From Copromyces sp. CBS 386.78 (Eukaryota > Ascomycota > Sordariomycetes > Sordariales > Sordariaceae), in NCBI GenBank assembly GCA_030685235.1, contig MU839090.1, forward strand, positions 186,001-250,000: a DNA stretch of 64,000 nucleotides, in the 5' to 3' direction. The stretch's first letter is position 1; each line of letters opens with the position of its first letter. This document shows, one piece after another, positions 43,323-57,897 of this stretch. A program made the position numbers and the translations under genes. Under the pieces are notes generated by a model. That model saw only the letters and a program-made list of their open reading frames with translations, had not been told where the DNA came from and did not search any database.

Positions 43323-46300
43323 TCACCTGTCAAGGGCTTGATTATGGCACTGTTGGTTTGAGGTACCGATTAGAATGATTATTCCATGTCGGGCAAGGGG
43401 AAAGAAGGTTTGGAAGTTGGTGACTTACCATATGCCAATAAACACCCTTCTTCCTAAGCAGCTCGTTATGATTACCCTTCTCCAAAACTTTGCCCTCGCC
43501 AAGGACATAGATGATATCCGCCTTTTGGATGGTGGCCAGACGATGGGCCACGGCGATGGTTGTTCGTCCCTTGGCCACACGCTCGAAGGCGGCTTGTACG
43601 AGTTTTTCGCTTTCTGTTTTGTGTCCAAGTCCAAGTCGTTAGCAGCCCATACATAGGTAAGGGAAACGTCGTGGATAGGTAAAAGAATGGAAGAACTCAC
43701 CAGAATCAAGCGAAGAAGTAGCCTCGTCCAACAACAACACCCTCGGATTCCTAATCAACGCCCTCGCAATCGACACCCGCTGCTTCTGCCCGCCGCTCAG
43801 ATTAACTCCCCGACTCCCAATATTCGTATCATACCCCTCCGGCAAGCTAATGATGAAATCGTGAATGTTGGCGTCCCTGCAACAACTGTGTAGTTGTTCC
43901 TCCGTAATTGTTGATGGGTCCACTCCCATCAGAATATTCTCTCGAATCGTCCCGTGGAACAGCGACGGCTCTTGTGCGACGAGCGATAGAAGTTTTCGGT
44001 ACTCGAAGAGGTTGACTTCGTTGATGTCCTTGCCGTTGAAGAGAATTTGGCCGCGGTCGACGTCGTAGAAGCGTTCTAACAAGCTGACGATGGAGGTTTT
44101 CCCCGACCCGGAAGCCCCGACCAAGGCAGCGAACTGCCCCTTTTCGATGGTCAGGTTGAGGCCTTTGAACACGGAGATGTTGCGCGTCGGGTACTTGAAG
44201 TGGACGCCCTTTAGCTCGATCTTCACGCCTCCTTCGGTTTCGGGGACATAGTGTTCGGAGGTAGACACGTCGTCGCGGATCCGGCTCTCGCGCGCTTCGA
44301 GAATGTTGTTGGCGGCGGCTGACGCCTGCGCCATGTTTGGTCCAAAGGACATGTACTGCCCAGCGCTTTCCGCGCCCTGGATCACAGCCATGTACGTCAC
44401 CAAAAAGGCAACCTGGGTGTATTCTCCCGAGGCGATCAGCCTTCCGCCGTACCAGAAGATCAGAGACTGACAGGCTAGCGCAACGCTATCGGAGAAGGCG
44501 AAGATGAAGGTGGTCAGCCGGGCCTTGCGGTACGCCGTCACGACGTGATGTTGAAGCAGCGCTTCGTAGCGGGCGCAGATGCTTTCCTCCATGACCAGGG
44601 CCGTGACTGTCCTAAAAGCGCTGATGGACTCGGCGCCGAATTTAGAAGATTCGCAGAACACGGCCTCGTTCATGGCGTTGAACTGCAGCTCGTAGCGCAC
44701 GCGGTAGAAGCCGGCGAGCATGTTGAGCGGGACGGTTACGCACAGAGCCACGAGCGCGAGCTTCCAGCCGTAGATGAAGGAGATGATTAAAGCCCCAATG
44801 AGGGAGAAGACGCCGATGATGACCATCATCAGGTTGAGGCCCAGAAGCTCCATGAGGGACTTGATGTCGCTTTGGAGGCGGCCGGTCAATTGCCCCACGG
44901 AGTTGCCGTCGGCGTCGAAGAAGGAGGTCTTTTGGCCCATGATGGACTCGAAATATTCCTGGCGGTAGGCGGCAGAGATGGAGCCCTCGATGTGTTTGGT
45001 GATTAAAGAGGTCAGGAAGTAGCAGGTGCCGATGACGACGGCGAGGGTGGCCCACATCTTGGACCAGAAGGTTACGCTGTCCATGATGGTGAAGATATTC
45101 TGGAAGACGGCGATGATCTTGGCGAAGAGGTAAGCTTGGAGGGGAACGGCGGCTGCGGCGCCCATGACGGCGAACAGCGCGAGTACGTAGAGGGGGAAGA
45201 GACGTCGTTGCTCGTAAAGTAGTCGGCCGAAACTGTTGATGAGGCCACGCTGCGTCCAGAGTTTCGCGTCCTGTTTGTTGGAGCCGTCGCTGTCGACTTT
45301 GGCGGCACTTTTCTCGCGCGCGAGCGTGGCGCTGATGTCTTCTTCGTCCAGAACCTCCTCCTTTCCCTCTCCCTGCCCGTCGCCCAGAGAGAGGGTTTGA
45401 GCATGTACGAGGCCGTAGTACGCACCACTGGGGTCTTGGAGCAAGCCCTCGTGAGTTCCTTGTTCGACAACCCGCCCGTTTTGGAGGACGCAGATAACAT
45501 CGGCGTTCTTGATGGTGGACAGCCGGTGAGCAATCGTGATCGTGGTTCTTCCTATAGACGCTCTTTCCAGCGCAGCCTGGACGATCCTTTCGCCTCGAAC
45601 GTCAATGGCTGAAGTGGCTTCGTCGAGGATTAGGATCTTGGGCTTCTTGATGATGCTGCGAGCAATGGCAATGCGCTGTCTTTGTCCGCCGCTGAGCTTG
45701 GTGCCTGAGTCTCCCACTGGGGTGTCGTAGCCGTCAGGCAGTCTGTCGATGAACTCGTCGGCGAAACTTTCGGCACAGGCCTCTTGGACGAGTTTGCGCT
45801 GAACTTCTTCCGGTTCATTCTCCCACTGGGTACCGATCAAGCCGGAAGCGACGTTCTTGAAGATCGTGTCGTTGAAGAGAAACGGCTCTTGCTGGACCAG
45901 ACCGATTTGGGACCTCCACCACTTCATGTCTATCTCATCCAGGGAATGACCGCAAGTCTTGATGGTGCCTGATAGTTCCACGGGAGGGCCTTGGTCTTCA
46001 ATATTGTCGATTGTAGCAGCAGCACCAGCGGCGGAAGCAGCCGAGTCCTCGTCGTCACTCTCATGTTCCTCATCCTTGGTCTTCTTAGCATCCTTCTTCT
46101 TCTTCTTCTTCTTTTTATCCTTCGCGATAGCTTGTGCGATAGTGAACTGATCATGAAGAGTATACCATCCCTCTACAAGGCCAATAATCGTACTAACAAT
46201 TTTCGGATTAGTATACATAGCACATATGAACAAAATCGATAAAACAAACGTACCTCTTGCCCGAACCACTCGGTCCCACGATAGCGGTGTTCTTGTGAGC

Positions 46301-47581
46301 CTGAATGCGCAGGTTGAGTCCATCCAAAACCTTCTTAGACGGTCGGCTAGGATACGCAAAGTGGACGTCTTCGAACAAGATATCCTCAGTTGCAGATACT
46401 TCCGGCTCCTTGAGGCTGCCAACCTTGGGCTGCGGTGCATCGATGACAGAAAAGAACTCAGCCGCAGCCACCATTGCCTTTGAGATCGCGACCAGAGGCG
46501 TTGATACCCGCTCCAGAGAGATGACCATCATCATCACGGAGAATAAAACGATGACGACAGTTCCGACATCATCCACCCTACCAGCCAGCAAACTTTTCAT
46601 TCCCCACCAGAAGCTGAGCGCAAAGGTTCCGTAGAGACCAAAGAAGACCAGGCCGAACTGAGTAGCGAACAAAGGGGCAGTAGCTTGCTCAGCTTGTTTG
46701 GCTTTCTTGACCCATTCGGAATACTTTTCGGCAACTCGAGCCTCAGCACCGCAAGACGTAACCATACGGATAGATGCAAAAGCTTCCGTTGCAATCGAGC
46801 CAGCCTTTCCCTCTGCCTTTGTGATTCTATGCTGCCCCTTGATGATAAACGGCAGCATGATAGCAATAACCAGCACAATGAAGAGCAGCACGGAAGACGT
46901 CACTAACGCCAGGGACCAGCTGTACGTAAACGCCACAATGACAGCAGCCGTGATCATAGCCGTGTACTCAAGAAACGTGCCCAGCTTCTCCGAGACGCCG
47001 ATCTGCAGCGTGTTGGCCGTCGATGTGATAGTGCTCGCCGCGGCCCCGGACGGCATCGAGTCGAGCACGTGTACCGTCTGGGCAAAAAGCGAGCGCAGAT
47101 AGTCCAGCCGGATGGCGGCCGACATGCGGATGCCGATCAGCCGGAAGCAGAACTTGTTGACGTAGTTGAGTCCGAAGCGGGCGATGAAAAGGGCAAACAT
47201 GTAGAGTGCCTGCCGGTTGAGTAAGCGGTTGAAGGCCGCCTGGGTCTCGGCGTCACTGTCACCCGGTCCCGCGTAGCTGTTGAAACTCCCAATCAGCCGG
47301 CCGAAGACGACGTTCATCAGGGGCATAGTGACGCCGGCCCCGATGCTGGCCACGGCGGCGCCGGCCATCAGGAGATAGTCCCATTTGGTGGCGTATGTGA
47401 AAACACGCAAGTAGTCCTTAAGTGTGGCTTCTCTCTCGGGTTGTTGCTGTTTCTGCTTATTCTGAGCCGCAGCCACCACCTTTGAGTTTGGTGTGGTGTT
47501 TGATGAGGAGGCCGTTTCGACGGCATCGTGCGCCAACTGCGTCGTTTTCTCCCCGGGCTCTGATGGGAGGCTTGACCCCAT
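43323..47581 (-). CDS. full-size ABC transporter, ABCB/MDR type
   Basis: Four exons, 47581-46254, 46192-43701, 43613-43429 and 43349-43323 (27 nt), give 1343 residues in TMD-NBD-TMD-NBD order. NBD1: Walker A GPSGSGKST rebuilt across intron 1, Q-loop LVQQEP, signature LSGGQRQR, Walker [13 protein letters not shown], switch AHRLST. NBD2: [44 protein letters not shown]. Both sites look catalytically intact. TMD1 covers about residues 60-350 and TMD2 about 765-1050. The family exports hydrophobic drugs, toxins or lipopeptides; the substrate cannot be told. NBD1 carries a charged insertion at about 467-507 (eight consecutive Lys, then an acidic stretch) just after Walker A. The tail ([10 protein letters not shown]) matches the family end. 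Confidence 0.95.
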
Positions 47582-48908
47582 TGTCTTGTCCCTGTTCAGC
47601 AGGACAAGGACCGTATAACCTCTGGTTTGCTTGGGAGGGCGCAAACGTTGGGTATGACAAGCTAGTTGAGTCCAGCCAATCTAATCCATCGATACCTCTG
47701 AGAACGCGCGTGAAGAGGAGAATAGAACGGGAAAGACCGAGCGAACAATTCGAGCTATGGCGATATCGTGTGTTCGATGATGTAGAAGAACGATATGCAG
47801 AACAGCGCGCGGGAAGCAAGAACCCAAACAAACAACAAACAAAAGTTACCACAGCCTATAAGCTGGGCTACTCGACGATGATGCAGGCGAACTATCGAAT
47901 AACGGTTCCAGACAGACTGTATCACATAGGGGTTTGTCGAGGAAGTGATTCGTCTGTCGAGGACGTTTGATGACAGTAGTCGAGATGTGGGTTGAAAACG
48001 GGCAAGATGTTCTCATGGCGTCTGTCAGACGAGATGCATGGAAGGCTGAGGAAGGTTTGCTCCTTTACAACGGTCTCGGTCTCGATCTCTGGATGGCCAA
48101 GCTTTCACAATGTAACAGTGAAATTTGGCGAATAGAAGGATCGAGGATCCGGTAAATGGAAGTTGGTATAGGATCTGGTTCCGTGAGCCGAAAGCAGCAA
48201 TAGACCCGGTGTCGTATTGGGACTTCAATGCTCAACTCAGCAATTTGAAGCATCATCAACAATGCTGGAAAGAAATGCCCAGATATCAGGCATTCTTCCG
48301 TTGCGCCTTGCATGATGCTTTATTCGTTTTGTTCTTGAAGAGCTGGAGCCTTGATAGGCATCATCGATGGTTTGATTCGCGGCAAAAGAAACCGGAAAGA
48401 TGTCCAATTGGTTCTGCTATTGTCTGACCACCAGCTCCGTGGTCAGTGTCAGACGCCACTAACGGACACTAACTGAATAGCACTGAAATCTGGTCAGATT
48501 CTGATAAAGGTCTAATAGTACGCCGTGTGCCATTCGACGATACTCCAACCATTGTTCTTTAGTCCAGACCATTCTTTGAGATTGCGGAGAGATGGAAAAC
48601 ACGGGGTCGCATCCGGACTCCCTGTTCAACCCGGGCCGACAATGAGAACTTATGCGTTCCAAGCCCGTATGGAATTCAGTGAGAGTATTGGATCCAACGA
48701 CGCCATGAATAAACTGGACGATCGTCATTGGCTTGTGGCAGGGCAGGACGTTGCTTTTATACTTTTTAGTTGTAAATAGTATCAGCGTCGTTGATCTTCC
48801 AACCGTCAGAAAGTCGACCGGCATCAAGGGGTTTTCTTTGTGCATATATCTAGGCCGATTTGCTTAGCCACAATTCGACTTGTCTTGATCACATATAGAA
48901 AACCCTCT

Positions 48909-48926
48909 AGGGGGATGAATCCCCCT
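48909..48926. promoter_or_regulatory. inverted pair of STRE-like AGGGG sites
   Basis: AGGGGGAT, two-base spacer, ATCCCCCT: a perfect 8-bp inverted repeat. AGGGG is the core of the Msn2/4-type stress response element. It lies 1.3 kb upstream of the ABC transporter start. Function is only suggested. Confidence 0.35.
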
Positions 48927-51420
48927 GTGTCTCTTCAGTCGATGTTCATCGTCTTGCCCCCAGTTATATTGCACCATTGCTATCTAAGTCATGTTGACTG
49001 TTGACATAAGGGGCTCAGTTGTGCGACTTGTTGATGGAAATGCCGACCATATTCTCTCGGTTCGGTTGTGTGACTGAGAACCAGGGCATGGTCACGAGGC
49101 CGGTGCAACCTAGAGGCATAAACCATCAGTAAACTATGGCCCATCTAGTCCCACGTTGATAAAGAATCCAAAATGGAAAAAGTATAAAAGGTAGTGGGTG
49201 AATGAGATAAGGGGCTTCGATTGTTCAACGTCAAAAGCGTTTTACGTTCAGCCCGATCTATTGCTTCCAGCTCGGCTTGGCGTTTCTGCGCTAGAAGCAA
49301 GCTTCTTCAACGTTCCCTGACCGGCAGCCACTCTTGCTTGCCCTAAAAACGTTGATGTCTCAAGCCCAGTGTGTGCGGGAACGTCAAAATCGAGCGGGCT
49401 GTTTCAGCACCGACGCACACTCCGCCGGCTTTGCCATGACCGGAAGCGTCCGGTCCCTTTTAGAGCTTCGGTGTCTATCGAGATATCTGGTATGGTGTTG
49501 CGCTGCGCTTGGCAGTCATAGCGAGGTGCTCAGCAGACTCATCGACGGTCTGGCATGAAACAACCGTTGATGTGCTCATGAGGGGAAATGGTAATAGCTG
49601 GTTGAGCGTATGCGCATGGTTACATGTGCCGGCTGAAGTTGAGTCAAGATATATAGGATGGTTGACTTATATAGCACAGCTCGGCTACAACGAGGTAACC
49701 TCACACCCCGCTTCTGGATCAAGTCTCATCCTTTTGTGCATGCTGAAGACCTCTAGAAGTATAGCTGCCGGTAGGTGGCTGGCTGTTGTTCATATACCTA
49801 TCGCGTCTGAAGGAGAGAATCTTTCAATATCGATGAAGCCTCGTTGTGACTGTTCTGTGCACCCACCACAACCAGACGGCCAGACCTGCGTGATGCCGAG
49901 TTTTTGAACAGTTCGAAGTTTCTATTCGGTCTTCAAGCGGTTCTGATTTTCAAGCTAACCGATCCAGTGCCAGGGTAACATGGAAGCGGAGAGGGGCTGG
50001 GACCGTGGTCGACCGTGGGTTGTCTTCCGGAGTTCCAGATAACGACGACCCGACCGGAGTACTACATTGCAGTGGGCGGGCCGAGTGGAACGCGCACACC
50101 GCACAATGGATCCATGATCGCTCTGGTTCCAACCCAATTGGTGAGCCCTGAGCTTGTTGGGACTATGGATTCGTTCGGCACTGGAGGGAGGTTTTAGGTG
50201 AGCAATCAAGGTCGAAAGTTGAAGAGGGCCTGGAGGGGAAAAGAAATGTCAAGAGATATCACATCCGTGGCGTTGGGATGTTGGATATGTTTGTATTAGC
50301 GATACCACCGATACACGACGTCCAGAGGCCATGGCAAGCTGTCTACTGGCGCCTCTCGGGTGACGAGGCTGTTGAAGAATGTCCGTTGTAACCGTGACGA
50401 CCTCCCGAGACTCGACACAGCCCTCAGCCGTAGAACACGGGCATCTGCCCAGGACAAGAAAATCCCGATGTCTCGTCTCCGGAAAAGCTGGAGTTCTGAT
50501 AGTCCCGGCGGGTTGCAGTGTGCTGTCAGCAGTGTACTGTACCTGGCTGGAGGGACCGAAAAGGTTTGCTCAGGACAAGCTAGCAAGGTACGGGAACCAG
50601 ACTCTGGTTCCCACCCATCTTGGCCACTTTCTGACTTCTGACCTGTCCCACGATGCTCGATGCGTTCTGTGTGGTGTACGTACTGTACTCAAGCAGGGGG
50701 CAGCGTCGATAGTGGCCGAAAGAGGATTAATGGCACACAAGAGGGCGAATCGTTCGCGCCGGGTCCCTGAACCCGGCTGCCGGCTGCAAACTCAGCTTCC
50801 CAAGCGGTGCTAGCCAGAAAAGCAAGGAAGCCATCGCGAATCTCGACGCTATTCCGTGTTGGTGACTAGCCGGGGACCTGGAGCTGCACAACAGGTGCAA
50901 GATGCGCGGGATGCTCAGGGGTAAAAAGCGCTCCAACCCTCGTTCCAACCTCCACCGCGATACGCAGCCGTCTCCGCCGTCATGCGTACTTCTCGGAGTG
51001 CCGCTAAGTGGCCTCGAATCATGAAAGCCTCGGACCTGCAGCGTGCATGTGCCTCGTACCTATGCAGCCGGGAGGTGGGCGACGAGGCGGGAGAGTGAGG
51101 CTGGTGGGTTGGAACAGGCACGGACCCGACCTGTTCCTTTCTCAGTTCCTCGTGATTTTCAGTTTCGAGTACCAAATCATCCAATCTCGTGCGGCGTTGT
51201 CGAGACTGTGTGGTGTCTCTGGTTCCACCGTTGGAGAGCCCAGATGCGTGTCCCTCATCGGATTCTGGGGTCCCCAAAATCACCCAAATGACCGCCCGAA
51301 CCGCTGGGAGCTCCAGGCGAAGTTCCAGGTGCTTCGCATGATTTTTTTCGCTGCTATTTTGGACCGTTCCGTGATTGTTCGGTGCAGTACGCCACCTCAG
51401 TACGAGGACTCCATCGGCGT

Positions 51421-51433
51421 CCCCCCCCCCCCC
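51421..51433. repeat. C13 homopolymer run
   Basis: Thirteen consecutive C on the plus strand, flanked on both sides by CATCGG. Prone to length error in sequencing. Confidence 0.95.
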
Positions 51434-52715
51434 ATCGGACACACGGGCACTCGCCTACTCCATCGCCAGGAACCTCGACGGGCACCCAAAGGTTCCACAT
51501 GTTTGAGGAGGGAATCCACATTCTGGTCGTGCTCCCCATGTGGATGCCCCTTCCAGTGGGTGCTGCCCGGGTGTCAATTAAGTGGCAGCAAAGTGGCAGG
51601 AACGCAAACACGCCGGAAACCACGCCCGTTGATTGGCGACCTACAGCAGCTGCCCCTGCAGCCCGACAAGTGGAAGCCAGCAAATGGAAGTGGGCGACAG
51701 TGGAAAAAAGCAGCCGGAAATGCCAGAGGGACGGTACGCCCTAGACTTAGTCTCGTCTAGTGTCGCGTAAGAATGCCGCCAGCGCGATAAGGGGATAGCG
51801 TCTCATTCCACTTGTGTCTCGACCCGCTTTCCCAAACGGGATCCCTGGCAAATCACTGGAAAATATCTCGTCACCGGCCCGGGTACCTCTACGTCCCACC
51901 ACCAGTGCAACCGATGTGAGCCCCCGGCCCAGGTACCTTCCCATGCTTCCATAACCTTTCCCAATTCCAATATACCGTCCCTGGGGTCCCATCCATTCCG
52001 TCTTTCATCCCACCTCCGTCACCTTCCTCCTCGCTCTTCAGTCCCAAGAATCAGACACCTCGTCCTGGCATCAACCTCTTGTCTCCTCCAATCGACAGAA
52101 TTGTGTTGCCGTCCATTCGTTTTCATCCCACACAGCAACCTCACTAACAGCCGATTGCCCAATCAAAAGACACCCAACTGTTGATATTAGAGCTGTCACC
52201 AACTTACAAACAACAAGACTACACTCATTGGCCGTCGGCGAAAAAGAAAAACATCGCCTCGACTCACATAGTGAACGACACGTCGATTTCGAACTCTCCA
52301 TCGGTCTCGACAGCATACCAACGTGCAGTGATAAGGCCCAAACACCCCAACAAGCACCGACCATCTTGACAACCATCTTGAACAACCCGTCCCCAGTTAC
52401 CGAACGGGATTCAACAGGCCTCTCCCGGGTTACCACAGGATTCTATCCCACAGATAAGGCAACGGATCTTCCATTGTCTCCCCGTGCTATCTCAGGCATA
52501 TTCCTTGGCCCCGCAGTCGACCTCTTGTCTTTATCAACACTTGTTCCGCCGCCATCGGATATCGGATTCTTAGCTCTCCGCACCTGGTGTGAATTCTTGA
52601 CGGTTCCGTTAACTGCAAGCTTTTGCGCGTTGGAGGACGACTATCGACGACTCTCGACTGTCAGCTGGAAGGAACAGCGTTTTAGGTGATCGAATAGCCG
52701 GTTGGCAACGCAAAA

Positions 52716-52795
52716 ATGGCTGGATTGATTCCTCTTATGCTTGGGTCGAGCAAGCGGACAAGTCTTGCGCCCACACAACAGCAACAACCACAACC

Positions 52796-52855
<60 letters not shown>

Positions 52856-54044
52856 CCATCGCAGACATACTTCAGAACGAACATTCAGGACAAACAGAGA
52901 CTCCACATTTGCTCTTGCAAAGCAAAGCGTACCCAAGCGACAGTCACTCCCTGTACCTGCCCGTGCCTCCACGTCTTCTTCATCCGGTCCTGCGTCACCA
53001 GCTCTTCCAGCCATTCCTGCACTACCACAAAACCGCAGCGAATGGAAGCGAGCAATCGTCGAGATCAAGAAGCTACACATCGGCAAGAGGTACAGGGCAT
53101 GCTCTGCGCAGTGTATCGAAATCCTAGACAACATCAAGGACAAGGAAGATGTGCGCGTCGAACCGCTTTACTTGATCTACCTCCACTTCTACGCTGCCAC
53201 CTGTATGGAAATCTGCGCCCGACCTCTACCCACGGCCTCCCTGTTCCGGACCACCCTGCTTCAGCAAGCTCGCACCCACTTCGAACAGGCTGCCTCACTC
53301 ATCAGTGCTGCTGAGAACTCTGTTCTCAAGCAAGCATGGCGCAGTTCCGGCACCTTCTCTTCTTCTGGGTCTAGCTGCCACTCTCCCAGTAGCTCTATCA
53401 GCTCATCCATCGATTCACGGGCATGGAGCCCAGAAACCCGCATGTCATCACCGACCGACTCGGTTTTCTCCCAAGAAGATCTGGCAAACCACACATCAGA
53501 GTCGGCCAACCCCACAAAGCGTGTCAAGAAGGTATCATTCTCCGTTCCCCGTGAGGAATTCGACTTCGGCTTCTCCGAGCCAATGGTCCGCCCTGATTCA
53601 CCGACTTTGGGTGTGGACTTTGGCTTTTTCCCGGCTACGAATACGCGTCAAGAAATTCCCGAGGTCTCAGCATCGAAGTACCAGGAGGTCGAGCTGCCCC
53701 TCCCGATCAATACGGACAGCCAAGAATTCGAGAACTGCGAGGAGGATGACGACACTCTCAACATCACAAAATCGATCGACCGTTTCCGCGATCAGCTGCG
53801 CGAACTTCGCGAACAGCTTGAGAGGCACTCGGCCAATCTCGACCAGCAGCTCGAAGCCATGGCGACCGAGCCTCCCAAGTCGCCCACCCGAGGAAGCGGC
53901 GTAGGGAAGGAGGAGCTCCGCGCTCTTGACAGGCAAGCTCGCATTGAGCGGCTGCGCAAGGATGGCTGGCAGCGCAAGCGATTTGATACCCAACGGTACG
54001 AGGAGCTTTGCGAAACTGTCTTGGCGGAGCTAACCCCCGCCTAA
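52716..54044 (+). CDS. polyQ protein with helical centre and C-terminal coiled coil
   Basis: Single exon of 442 residues; the start (CAAAAATGGC) opens MAGLIPLMLGSSKRTSLAP. Residues 21-48 are a glutamine tract, mainly an uninterrupted CAA array, followed by HHRRH. A conserved helical block at about 108-195 (SEWKRAIVEIKKLHIGKRYR, ILDNIKDKEDVRVEPLYLIY, ARTHFEQAASLI) resembles TPR/MIT-like helices. A Ser-rich linker follows, then a coiled coil (SIDRFRDQLRELREQLERHS) and a basic C-terminus (RIERLRKDGWQRKRFD). The block is typical of a fungal-only family of unknown function. The long upstream region and C/T-rich 5' flank suggest a long leader. No function is assigned. Confidence 0.8.
52797..52853 (+). 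repeat. (CAA)19 trinucleotide array coding polyQ
   Basis: Nineteen consecutive CAA codons in frame within the 442-residue gene, preceded by a shorter mixed CAG/CAA/CCA stretch. Length variation would change the protein without shifting the frame. Confidence 0.95.
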
Positions 54045-56377
54045 ATGTCCAAAATGAAATCTAATGATCGCCGTCCGGCATTTCATCCAAACTCCATTTT
54101 ATCGTCACACACATCATTAGAACGGGTCCAGGGCAAAAAAAAGTTCGTGCATGATGGTTAAATGAACAGTGTTTTTCTATCTATCCAACATCTCATCACC
54201 GCGGGGACCATTTCGGGGACCACAAAAACCCCCCACTGGCGATCATCCCAATCACTTGTACACTTATTACACACGTCAATCTTGTTCTATATCTGTACAA
54301 AACCTGTGCAATTTGGTAGCAAGAGGAAACTTAGACCGGGGTTACCATATTTTCAACATTTTCATTATCAACTGTGGGGGATCGGCGGAGTCAAATTTGT
54401 TTTTATTTTACACACACATGGCGAAGGAGTTCAGTCACATTGTTTTTGGGATTTCATTTTCTCTGTATCTATCGTTTATCCATCTTTTTTTCTAATCATT
54501 GGGCGGGCAATTTGACTTGGCTTTGGTTTGGGAAAGGATAAACGGGCGAGGAGATGGTGTGTGGGAGACTGGGAGGAGATCATGCACTTGTTGCAATTTT
54601 GGCTTGACAGATATACAATATCCCTTTTGTGCTCTCTTGTACACTGGGATCAAATAACAAGGATACTTCACTCTTTGGAGTGTTCATTTTGCTCAATATC
54701 CTCTTTGCTGTTCCGTTTTCGTTAGGATCTTAAAACATTAAATGATGATATCATGTCTGTCACACACAAAGCATATTATAGACTACGCATTCAGTGGCTT
54801 CAACCATGTTTAGGCACAAGTATAAAAGACGACATCCGAAATGTTTGGGCTGCATCGTGACCGTGAACCGCAACTCGAACCCCAAGATGCTTGAATAAGT
54901 AATGGACGGAATCATAATAAATACAGGAGCACGCGCTTTCATTGGTTTTTGCCTTCGTTGCCTCTCAACTGAGGCAAGTGTGAATGCAAGACGTGTCTAA
55001 AACCAGCCTAACCTCAGACCTCCAGGTAAGGGAAGGAACAAAAGAAAAGTGAAGAGGCAAGAGCAACCTTAGCTTCATGCCACCTCCACACAACGACCGT
55101 CCCTTACTTCAGTTTTCACTTCAGTTACGCTCCCAACGAATGGAGTCAGGGGGGAAATGAATTCTCACAACCTGCGTTATATTCAATGCCAACATCGAAT
55201 TCCGTACTAAATCTCGCAATAAAGCAGCTAGCTACTTATGTAACAAGAATATTGAATGCCTACCTTACTCACCTCCCGTCTACGCAAAGCACGCACAATT
55301 ACCTGGCGATCGCTTCAGACAGCTTAAATACGTGACTTTACCACCTCGTGTTGTTCCGGACATATATAGATACATACATACAGTATACCTATGCTCTAGA
55401 ATGCAAGTTGCAATTCGATGATTCTTAGGTAGGTATGTATCTACATACGCACACCAATTGACGAAAACATCCTCCCATCGGTAAACTACCTACGCCTGTT
55501 CACGTAATCTCCAACCCAGTTATATCTCCGTGCTATGCAAAGGATCAAAGAAAGTATAGGGTAAAACTAAGAGAAACACACTAACCCTGATCCATTGTGA
55601 ATTGAGCTTTGATCAAGTCTTCTTCACCAAGCCATGGATAGTATCACAGCAGGTAGATTGAGGGCTGGCGCACCGGAGAATTTGACGAAAGTAAAAAGAT
55701 ATTGAAGATCAAGGATAAAGAGCTAGTCTCGACGGAACTAGTGCATGTTTGGATGAAATGGACCACGGCTCTTGTATGCGATGACATACACCATATGGGA
55801 TGAAAGACCAAAGACCGGATGGAAACCCGAGGATCTGGCAGGTGGTGACATGGGCCATCACAGAGACATTTCATCGTACTTACGTTCGGGGATGGTTCAA
55901 ATACGTATCCCGACCTCCTCAGCAGAAGTAGACTAACGGGACCATATTCCCGTCATATCACTACGCACCCCTACGAGGGGGCTAGGTAACCCAGGTACCG
56001 CAGGTAAAGAGCAACGATTTGACGTGCGACATTAACGAGAAAGATTTGCTCATACTATATTCAACGCTGGTGGACCACTCCAAGAGTCCCCCATGGGTAA
56101 AACTGATCGCACAGGGCGCATAGTCGTGACTTCCGCTTCCCTCCCGGATATACTGAGAATTGAAGCGCTCAAACCCAATACCAAATATAGAGCCCAATAT
56201 TGTACCAGAGCTGACAATCAGAACCCCAGCCAAGACGCGCAATGTGCCCCATACACTCACGTCGTATCCGCATGCATCCAGAGATGCTCATGCTTTGGTA
56301 TCAAACAACATCAAAAGCAACAGCAACAAGAACCCACCCTCATATGTCTATGATCCTTTGTTCCAACTCAAGCATCC
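54045..56377. other. convergent intergenic region, AT-rich
   Basis: 2.3 kb, T-rich in 54150-54750 and with TACATACATACA/TAGGTAGG-type simple sequence at about 55360-55450. No supported gene, tRNA or transposon is seen. Confidence 0.45.

Positions 56378-57897
<1,520 letters not shown>

Larger units (their letters stand above)
47582..52715. other. 5.1 kb gene-poor divergent region
   Basis: The longest gap in the window, between the divergent ABC transporter and polyQ genes. Open frames of up to 250 codons (for example 51008-51760 plus and 50915-51442 minus) overlap each other on opposite strands and have no recognisable domain or clean intron signals. Features: a perfect inverted repeat AGGGGGAT/ATCCCCCT (48909-48926) made of two STRE-like AGGGG sites, and the C13 run. 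A long regulatory region, a non-coding RNA or an unrecognised gene are all possible. Confidence 0.4.

Noticed and set aside
50915..51760. Overlapping long frames on both strands (175 and 250 codons)
   Set aside because: They oppose each other, lack domains and introns, and the plus frame crosses the C13 run.
52228..52689. 153-codon frame just upstream of the polyQ gene
   Set aside because: It starts at a non-ATG codon, has no domain and lies in the likely 5' UTR.
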